DNA of 43,192 nt from Eggerthellaceae bacterium (GTDB taxonomy: Bacteria; Actinomycetota; Coriobacteriia; Coriobacteriales; Eggerthellaceae): assembly GCA_017432445.1 (NCBI GenBank), contig JAFRJC010000090.1, positions 1-43,192 of the forward strand. Reading direction: 5' to 3'. The notes below the pieces were generated by a model. The model was not told the DNA's origin, did no database searches, and saw only the letters and a program-made list of their open reading frames with translations. Numbering within the stretch: position 1 is the stretch's first letter; every line of letters starts with the position of its first letter. The position numbers were made by a program, and so were the translations under genes. Shown piece after piece: positions 9,363 through 15,896 of the stretch.

Positions 9363-12275
9363 CTATTCGATTGAGTTTTCGATGGCCTGTTGGATGAGGG
9401 CGATGTAGGCTTTGGCGCCGGCGTCGTTGACGTGGATGCCGTCTTCGTAGAAGTATTCATCGTGACCGGCAGATTCGCCATACCAGTCCACGACGGCGAC
9501 GACGTTGGAATGGCGCGATGGCGCGTCGGCGATGGCTCGGTTGGTTTGCGCCTCCCAGTCGCGCGGGCAGCGGATATTGACCAAGATGACCTTCTTGCTG
9601 GGACCGACGATGTTGAGGATCTCGTCGATCTGCTCGTCCACGACGGCGTTGTTGGTACCCAGGCAGAACACGACGTATTCGCCCACCTGGTTGTTCTCGA
9701 GATAGAACTGGTATGGGCTTTCCCAGATGTTGCGGCTAACGACGGCGTCGCTGTGGCCGTAGGGGAACATGCGGTAAAACTCGTTCTCACAGCCGGCTGC
9801 GACGCTGTCGCCGATGAGCAGAGGGTCGAAGATCAATGCGCCGGCATCGTTCAGGTGCTCGGTGTTGAACAGCTCGTTGTAGGTATCCTCCCGGCGTTGA
9901 CGCTCGGCTTCCTTGATGGATTCGTCAATCTGGTTGTTGACGGTTTGCACTGCATGGCCTATGACGCCGAGGAGCTCATCAGCCGCCCGTTCGCGCTCCT
10001 CGTCAGTAAGGGTTTCCTTCTTTGCAGCTACGGCCTCGCCCACGCGCTCGGTGAGAGGCTTCGAAGCTTCTTCTGCCGCGGAAAGCACGGCAGCGGCAGC
10101 TTCGCGTTCCTCGTCGGTGAGTTCTTGGGCTTTGCTGGCTACGGCGGCGTCAATGCGCTGCGAAAGGGTTTGGGCGGATTCAGACGCATCCGATGCGTCT
10201 GCAGAAGAGGCTTCCTCGGATGTGCCTGCTGCAATCGGCGTGCTTGCTGCAGAGCTCTCCGAATCGGTCGAATTGGATGCGGAAGCGGATTCGCCCGCCG
10301 CTGACGAGCTTGCGCCCGTCGACGATGAGGAATCGCTTGGCTCGGAGCTCGTGGAGCTGGCAGAGCTTGACGAGTCTGCAGCCGATGAGTCAGCCGAGGA
10401 TTGAGATTCGGACGAGGTTGCCGACGAGCTAACAGTAGAGGAGGAGGCGCTCTCCGACGAGCTTGCGCTCGAAGTGGAAGCGGACTCCGAACCCGTCGAA
10501 GCCGTCCCGATGGAGGTGGAGCCTGCAGAGGAAGAAGCCTCCGCGGGTTCGGACGAGCTGGAAGCGCTCTCGGCCGATGAGGCTGACACCGAGTTGCTTG
10601 AATTGGCGTCGCTCGATGTGGCGCTGGTTGCTTGGGAATCGCCCGAAGCGGTCAAGGAGGCGTTCGCGTCCGATGATGAAGTTGAACTGGCAGTCGAGAT
10701 GCCTGATGGGGTGGCGCCACTGGCCGAGGCATCCGAGGAAGCGGCGTTACTGTTGGCGGTCGCGCTTGAAGAGCCCGAGGATCCGATGGCGGTAGCTGTC
10801 GAAGATACGACAGCTGTCGATTGCGAAGAGCTCGAGCTAATCGGCACGGCGGACGTCGCCGGCGGCATAACCGCGAGTGACACAATGGCGCCGCAGAACA
10901 GGGCTGCACAGGTGGCAATCGTGGCCGGTGCGAGCGGCAGACGCGATGAGCGGCGAGCCGAAGGGGTATCCACGCCTTCGGTTACTGTGCCCGTTTTAGC
11001 TTCACGGCGGCTTTTCCACCAGCGGCGCAACGCACCAGAGCGGATGGGGGTTTCGACGAAGCGGAAGGAGAGGTCGGAGATTGCAAAGATGACGATGATC
11101 TGCGCGATGCGTACCCACCAGGGCACCTCGACGGTGGAGGTGATGCGCGACGTCGCCAAGATGATGGGGTAGTGCCACAGGTACATGCCGTAGCTGCGCT
11201 TGCCGATCCATACAAACGGCTCGAGCTGAAGGATGCGCGCCACCCAGGTGTTCGGCACGACCAGCACCGCTATGAGCAAGGCGGTTAGCACCGATACCAA
11301 GGCGATTCCGCCTCGGTAGGGGAAAGGCGTATAGCTGGACGTTGCCACCACCACGACGACGAGCCCCGCGAGCGCGGCCACTCCCATCACGTTGAACGCG
11401 ACGTTCGCACCGGCAGATTGACTTTGAGCACGACGGTGGCCGAAGATCGTGGATGGCCAGACCAAGGCAAGGAACGCGCCGATGAGCAAGCTTGCGGCGC
11501 GCGTGTCGGTGCCGTAGTAGATGCGGCTCGGGTCGGCAGCGGGGCTGTACATCAAGGCCATCTCCCCAGCGGAGAGCACCGCGAGCACGGCCACGACCGC
11601 TGCAATTGCCTTCTTCGGCAGGCGCAGCTTGAAAAGCGCCAAGAGCAGCAACGGCCAGACGATGTAGAACTGCTCCTCTATTGCCAGGCTCCAATAATGC
11701 GTAAGCGGCGAGGGCGCTGCCGCAGCCTCGAAGTACGACACGTTATGGAAGATCTGCCACCAGTTGTTGAAAAAGAGCAGAGATGGCAGCAGGTCGGCGC
11801 GTGCCTTGGCGAAGAGCGCGGGGCTAACGAGCGCGCACAGCACGAGCGTGCCCGCGAGAGCGAGCAGCACTGCCGGGATGATGCGTCGTACGCGCCGCAA
11901 CCAGAACTTCGGCAGCGAGATGGTGCCGCTCGTCTCGTATTCTGCCACGAGCAGGCCGTTGATGAGGTAGCCCGATATTACGAAGAAGATGGTGACGCCC
12001 ATGAGGCCGCCTGGCGCCCAGTCGAGCCCCATGTGGTAGAAAATGACGGCGAGGACGGCAAACGCACGCAGGCCATCGAGCGCAGCAACGTAATGCGACC
12101 TGCGCCTACGCTGCTCTGCAGGGCGCAAGACCCTCTGCGATGCGTGCTTCGCCTTCGCGGTCGATTCCGTCCGGCCTCCTACTGCAGCAGGCCTGCGGGA
12201 AGTGTTTTCTCGTTTCGCTGTCGTTTGCAATGCAGGGTCTCGCCCTTCTTGCGTGGCTTTCATTTCCCAAAACAT
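9363..12275 (-). CDS. OafA-type acyltransferase with Ser-rich linker and SGNH domain
   Basis: A ~970-residue membrane protein. After a basic cytoplasmic N-terminus comes an Acyltransferase_3 domain with about ten membrane segments (HYVAALDGLRAFAVLAVIFYH, FFVISGYLI, HYWSLAIEEQFYIVWPLL), characteristic of enzymes that O-acetylate cell-surface polysaccharide or peptidoglycan. A Ser/Ala/Thr low-complexity linker of about 250 residues follows. A short helical segment then leads to a C-terminal SGNH-hydrolase-like domain: block I IGDSVAAG, block III CLGTNN, block V DGIHVNDAGA. This is the common OafA/OatA arrangement, with an outside SGNH domain that probably completes acyl transfer. The start is uncertain: ATG 12275 or 12263, both with weak ribosome-binding sites; a further ATG at 12326 is less likely. 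Confidence 0.85.
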   Translation of the reverse strand: MFWEMKATQEGRDPALQTTAKRENTSRRPAAVGGRTESTAKAKHASQRVLRPAEQRRRRSHYVAALDGLRAFAVLAVIFYHMGLDWAPGGLMGVTIFFVISGYLINGLLVAEYETSGTISLPKFWLRRVRRIIPAVLLALAGTLVLCALVSPALFAKARADLLPSLLFFNNWWQIFHNVSYFEAAAAPSPLTHYWSLAIEEQFYIVWPLLLLALFKLRLPKKAIAAVVAVLAVLSAGEMALMYSPAADPSRIYYGTDTRAASLLIGAFLALVWPSTIFGHRRAQSQSAGANVAFNVMGVAALAGLVVVVVATSSYTPFPYRGGIALVSVLTALLIAVLVVPNTWVARILQLEPFVWIGKRSYGMYLWHYPIILATSRITSTVEVPWWVRIAQIIVIFAISDLSFRFVETPIRSGALRRWWKSRREAKTGTVTEGVDTPSARRSSRLPLAPATIATCAALFCGAIVSLAVMPPATSAVPISSSSSQSTAVVSSTATAIGSSGSSSATANSNAASSDASASGATPSGISTASSTSSSDANASLTASGDSQATSATSSDANSSNSVSASSAESASSSSEPAEASSSAGSTSIGTASTGSESASTSSASSSESASSSTVSSSATSSESQSSADSSAADSSSSASSTSSEPSDSSSSTGASSSAAGESASASNSTDSESSAASTPIAAGTSEEASSADASDASESAQTLSQRIDAAVASKAQELTDEEREAAAAVLSAAEEASKPLTERVGEAVAAKKETLTDEERERAADELLGVIGHAVQTVNNQIDESIKEAERQRREDTYNELFNTEHLNDAGALIFDPLLIGDSVAAGCENEFYRMFPYGHSDAVVSRNIWESPYQFYLENNQVGEYVVFCLGTNNAVVDEQIDEILNIVGPSKKVILVNIRCPRDWEAQTNRAIADAPSRHSNVVAVVDWYGESAGHDEYFYEDGIHVNDAGAKAYIALIQQAIENSIE

Positions 12276-12353
12276 GAATAATAACTCATTACAAGATGAC
12301 GAATCAGACCTGCGCGGGTTTAACATGGGTTTTGTACTGTACTTGGTTGGGAT

Positions 12354-12513
12354 GCCGGCGGATGTGCTATTCGCGGCACGCGCGAGCTAATCGCTCGTCG
12401 CTTCGGTGCGGCAGCTGCGGAACTCGGGCGCTTCGCGCCCTCAAACAGTCCTCGCTCCCGCCGCGCCTGCGCTCCTCGCAGCTCGCGAGAGCCGCGGATA
12501 GCACATCCGCCGG
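12354..12513. repeat. Long hairpin element with 35-base arms
   Basis: Bases 12354-12388 (beginning GCCGGCGGATGTGCTAT) match the reverse complement of roughly 12480-12513 at about 32 of 35 positions. The ~90-base interior contains a second hairpin, GGGCGC-TTC-GCGCCC, around 12426-12440. The whole can fold into one large cruciform or RNA hairpin. It does not encode a transposase; it resembles a non-autonomous or REP-like intergenic element. Confidence 0.7.
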
Positions 12514-12539
12514 CGGAGTGGCATGTAGAGAAACGCTTC

Positions 12540-12551
12540 TTATCGCGATAA
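12540..12551. promoter_or_regulatory. Perfect 12-base palindrome upstream of nitrilase
   Basis: TTATCGCGATAA is self-complementary and lies 20 bases before a TAAAAT box (12571-12576), near where a -35 element would be expected. It could be a dimeric-repressor operator; the regulator is unknown. Confidence 0.35.
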
Positions 12552-12585
12552 TGCCACCTGGTCAGGGACGTAAAATGGGGGCGTT

Positions 12586-13392
12586 GTGGGGTTTAAGCTT
12601 GGACTCGCTCAATGCTGCCATCCGGCAGATGGCGACGTGGTGCGCATGGTTGACGAATGGGCTGGGCGAGCGAAGGAGGCGCAAGTTGACCTCCTCGTGT
12701 TCCCCGAATCCCTGATGACGCCTTTCGAGCAGTCACCCGAGGAGTTCGCGAAGGCTGCCGAACCGCTCGACGGCCCGTTTTGCCAGGCGGTGGACCAGGT
12801 TGCCTCCCGCCATGGAATCTGGATGGTCTACACGGCCAACGAGCGCGGCGGCACATTTCCGTTCAATACGGCCGTCGTCGTGGACGATGCAGGCAAGCGT
12901 CACGGCATCTACCGCAAGGCGCACCTTTTCGATACCGACTTCGTGAAGGAATCCGATAAGATCAGCGGTGGGGATTCACTGTTTGCGCCCATCGATACGC
13001 CGTTTTGCAAGCTGGGGCTCGGCATCTGTTACGATGTGCGCTTTCCCGAGCTTGCCCGCACGGCAGCGCTTTCGGGTTGCCAGCTGCTCGTGTACCCAGC
13101 GGCATGGGTGGACGGTTCGCGCAAGGTCGAACAGTGGCGCACGCTGCTCGCTGCCCGCGCGATCGAAAACGAGATCTTCGTAGCCGGTCTTTCGCGTTGC
13201 GATCGCGGATTCGGCAAAGCGCAGCGTGATTATGCCGGTCATAGCTGCGTGTTCGGTCCCTTGGGAGAAGAGCTGGCATCAGCTGGCGTAGCGGAGCAGC
13301 TCCTCGTTGCCGATATCGATCTAGCTGCGATCGACGCTGCCCGCGCCGCCATGCCCGTCTTGGACCATCGTCGCCCCGAACTCTATGGGTAA
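12586..13392 (+). CDS. Carbon-nitrogen hydrolase (nitrilase superfamily, omega-amidase-like)
   Basis: A 268-residue cytoplasmic amidohydrolase. The catalytic triad of the nitrilase superfamily is clear: E41 in FPESLM, K111 in YRKAHLFD and C148 in GICYDVRFPE. The motifs RFPELAR and PAAWVDGSR resemble the omega-amidase/Nit2 branch, which hydrolyses alpha-ketoglutaramate or similar short amides; the true substrate is not shown by sequence. The GTG start at 12586 follows GGGG, and a TAAAAT box sits about 10 bases upstream, so the transcript leader is very short. It stands alone: a hairpin element is on one side, and the next gene has its own promoter. Confidence 0.85.
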   Translation: MGFKLGLAQCCHPADGDVVRMVDEWAGRAKEAQVDLLVFPESLMTPFEQSPEEFAKAAEPLDGPFCQAVDQVASRHGIWMVYTANERGGTFPFNTAVVVDDAGKRHGIYRKAHLFDTDFVKESDKISGGDSLFAPIDTPFCKLGLGICYDVRFPELARTAALSGCQLLVYPAAWVDGSRKVEQWRTLLAARAIENEIFVAGLSRCDRGFGKAQRDYAGHSCVFGPLGEELASAGVAEQLLVADIDLAAIDAARAAMPVLDHRRPELYG

Positions 13393-13406
13393 GGCGGCAC
13401 CCCAAC

Positions 13407-13437
13407 TGCTACACTTAGGGAAATGTGCCTTGGCACA
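13407..13437 (+). promoter_or_regulatory. Extended -10 promoter with adjacent dyad
   Basis: TG-C-TACACT (13407-13415) is an extended -10 box. Immediately downstream TGTGCC-TT-GGCACA (13424-13437) is a perfect dyad that would overlap the first transcribed bases, a typical operator position. The ATP-grasp gene starts 80 bases further on. Confidence 0.45.
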
Positions 13438-13516
13438 CCCTGCGTCATCCTGAGCAAAAGTCATCAACGGGAACGATCCGCTTGGATGAGTCTCTCTTGG
13501 CAAAAAGGAGCAAAAC

Positions 13517-14896
13517 ATGACGAAGAACACCGCCTACACGTGCGAATACCTGGACATCATGAAATCGCTTGATGGCGACGTGCCCGGGCGCGAGAACGCC
13601 TTTGCCTACATGGAGAACTCGACGGCGCTTGTGCACTACATCCAGGCTGAATCGTCTTTCGTGCCGCGCCTGTTCGACCGCGAGACGTACGACAAGATGA
13701 AATGGCTTGCCGAGACGTCGCACCGTATCTGCGAGAAAGTCATGCGCCGCTACCTGGATGACCCATCGTATCGTGAGCTGTTCGACTACGACGAGCGCCT
13801 GCGCGAACTTATCCTGATCCCGCAGCGTTACGATGCGCTGCTGCCCTTCGCGCGTTTCGACGTGTTCCTGAACGAGGACGACCTGACGGGCGGCTTCTGC
13901 GAATGGAACGCCGATGGTTCGTCCGGCATGAACGAGGACCGCGAGCTGAACATCTCGCTGGCTCCATCCGCCACGATGCGCGAATTCGCCTCGCGTCACC
14001 AGCTACAGACATCCGACCTGTTCAATCCCTGGGTCGAAGAGTTCATACGCATCTACGAGACTTTCGAGAACAAGGTCGAGCATCCCACGTTTGCCATCTG
14101 CGACTTCATGGAGAACGCCGTGGTTGACGAGTTCCGCGTGTATGCGCGCTACTTCGGCGAACACGGTTACCCCTGCCTTGTGGAGGACGTGCGCGACCTT
14201 GTCTACGACGCCGAGAAGCGCGAGCTGCGCGATGCGAAGGGCCGCAAGATCGACGCCATCTGGCGCCGCTCGGTTACCAACGACGTCCTGAACAACTGGG
14301 AGGCGAGCCAGCCCATGATCTCGGCTGTGCGCGACGGGGTAGTGGCGCTCATCGGGAGCTTCGCTGGCCATATCGTGCACGACAAGCAGATCTTCGACGC
14401 GGTGTTCTGGCCCGAAACGCGCGAGATGCTGACGGAAGACGAGCTGCGCCTGGTCGACGAGTACGTTCCCCAGACGAAGTTCCTCGACGACGCGCACATC
14501 GACCTGGCGCAGGTGCGGGCAAACAAGGACGCTTGGATCATCAAGCCGACCGACCAGTACGGCGCTCACGACGTCTACGCCGGCCAGATGTGGTCCCAAG
14601 AAGAGTGGGAAGACATCGTCGAGCGCTTCAGCAACGGCAAGGCCGGTGCGCCGTTCCTCGTCCAGACGTACCTGACGCCCTACCGTACCGAACTGCTGCC
14701 GATCTGCAACGACTTGCTCATTGCCGATGATGCTGACATTCCACGCGAGACGGCGTTTTACAACAACATGCCCGGCCTCTACACGTTCAACGGGAAATTC
14801 GGCGGCGTCTTCGCGCGCCTTGGCCCCAAGCCCATCATCAGCCAGCCCATGGGCGATCTCACGAGCGCCGTTATCTGGGTTGACTGCAACCTGTAA
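13517..14896 (+). CDS. ATP-grasp protein, glutathionylspermidine-synthase-like
   Basis: A 459-residue soluble protein with a strong ribosome-binding site (AAAAAGGAG, 13503-13511). The sequence resembles the glutathionylspermidine synthase/circularly permuted ATP-grasp group. Supporting motifs are FDVFLNEDDLTGGFCEWNADG (about residues 115-135) and, near the C-terminus, WIIKPTDQYGAHDVYAG with FLVQTYLTPYRTELLPI, which look like the ATP-grasp nucleotide-binding lysine and metal-binding segments. Such enzymes form an amide bond between a carboxylate and an amine through an acyl-phosphate. The substrate is unknown and no polyamine genes are nearby. Family assignment is moderate, based on remembered motifs and not on a search. 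Confidence 0.6.
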   Translation: MTKNTAYTCEYLDIMKSLDGDVPGRENAFAYMENSTALVHYIQAESSFVPRLFDRETYDKMKWLAETSHRICEKVMRRYLDDPSYRELFDYDERLRELILIPQRYDALLPFARFDVFLNEDDLTGGFCEWNADGSSGMNEDRELNISLAPSATMREFASRHQLQTSDLFNPWVEEFIRIYETFENKVEHPTFAICDFMENAVVDEFRVYARYFGEHGYPCLVEDVRDLVYDAEKRELRDAKGRKIDAIWRRSVTNDVLNNWEASQPMISAVRDGVVALIGSFAGHIVHDKQIFDAVFWPETREMLTEDELRLVDEYVPQTKFLDDAHIDLAQVRANKDAWIIKPTDQYGAHDVYAGQMWSQEEWEDIVERFSNGKAGAPFLVQTYLTPYRTELLPICNDLLIADDADIPRETAFYNNMPGLYTFNGKFGGVFARLGPKPIISQPMGDLTSAVIWVDCNL

Positions 14897-14988
14897 ATCA
14901 ACGGGTCTTGTGGGGCTGGGTACCAGCGGCTCGACGTAGAGTTCGCAGGAATCAAGACGGTTACAAGGGTCCGCTTTCCTGCAAGCGG

Positions 14989-15003
14989 TGATACACTAAG
15001 CGC
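14989..15003 (+). promoter_or_regulatory. Extended -10 promoter giving a leaderless transcript
   Basis: TG-A-TACACT (14989-14997) is followed 6 bases later by the ATG at 15004. Transcription should begin at or next to the start codon. No Shine-Dalgarno site precedes the ATG. Confidence 0.5.
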
Positions 15004-15798
15004 ATGAAAGCGATTCAAGTCATAATCAACATGGTGACGGCAATCATGCTGGCGTTCGCCCTCGTCGGCGGGGGCTTTGCCGTCTGTGTTGCCTCGCCCG
15101 TCACGCATGGGCTCTCGTGGGTCTTCTCAGACGATGCAACTTCACCTTTCGATCGCAACCAGTTGGCGACGGTGGCCGATGCGACGCGTGACTACGCGTT
15201 CGGCAAGCACGATCTGCTTGCCTTGTACCAGACCATCTACGACGTTGATGTGGAATTCCGCGGAAGCGTGGGCTATTCAGCCGCCAGCACGACATCGGCT
15301 GGCTTCCCCAAAGTGGACCAGGTGACCGACCGCACGAGCCTCACGCAGCTTCGGGAGGCGTTCAACGGGGCATCTGAAGTTTACTGCTATTCGCAGGCAG
15401 AGCTTTCACATCTTGACGATTGCTACGTCCTTGCCAGGCTGTCGTATCCGGTGATCATCGCAGCTGCGATACTTGCGCTTGCCGGGCTCATCTTCACGGG
15501 CGTTACGGGGCGCAGGCGCCGGTTGGGGGCCGTGTTCCTGGCGGCAGGCGTACTCGTCATGGTGCTGTTCGTGGCGCTTGCCGTTTGGGCGGCTTTGGAT
15601 TTCCAGGGTTTCTTCACCGCGTTCCATGGCGTGCTCTTCAGTCAAGGGAACTGGGAATTCCCCTATGATTCGCTGCTCATCTGCGCTCTGCCAACGGCGT
15701 TTTGGGTGGCCATGGGCGTTGTGTGGCTGATTCTCGCCCTTCTGTTTGCCCTCATCTCGATCCTCATCGGCCGTAAGCTTCTGAAGAAGCGCCAGTAG
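15004..15798 (+). CDS. DUF1461 / TIGR01906 family integral membrane protein
   Basis: A 264-residue membrane protein. It has an N-terminal membrane segment (VIINMVTAIMLAFALVGGGFAV), an outside region of about 120 residues, then three further membrane segments in the C-terminal half (about 145-165, 175-195, 230-255) and a short basic tail (GRKLLKKRQ). The pattern, one anchor plus an extracytoplasmic segment with a HLDDCYVL-like motif before the second anchor, matches the DUF1461/TIGR01906 family found in many Gram-positive bacteria. No function is established for the family. It appears to be translated from a leaderless mRNA. The next gene begins about 100 bases downstream in a different codon style. 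Confidence 0.75.
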   Translation: MKAIQVIINMVTAIMLAFALVGGGFAVCVASPVTHGLSWVFSDDATSPFDRNQLATVADATRDYAFGKHDLLALYQTIYDVDVEFRGSVGYSAASTTSAGFPKVDQVTDRTSLTQLREAFNGASEVYCYSQAELSHLDDCYVLARLSYPVIIAAAILALAGLIFTGVTGRRRRLGAVFLAAGVLVMVLFVALAVWAALDFQGFFTAFHGVLFSQGNWEFPYDSLLICALPTAFWVAMGVVWLILALLFALISILIGRKLLKKRQ

Positions 15799-15896
15799 GC
15801 GGCTCGTTCGCGCAAGCGCTCGAGTCAGCCTTATCATGATGACCTGAGAAAGGTTGAATCTGCATGTCGCCGTATAGGTCGCGTGAGGGAGGCGCC

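Larger units (their letters stand above)
12276..12585. other. Divergent intergenic region with hairpin element
   Basis: These 310 bases separate the divergent acyltransferase and nitrilase genes. They hold a long inverted repeat (12354-12513), a 12-base palindrome (12540-12551) and a TAAAAT -10-like box (12571-12576) upstream of the nitrilase. No supported coding region is seen on either strand. Confidence 0.6.
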
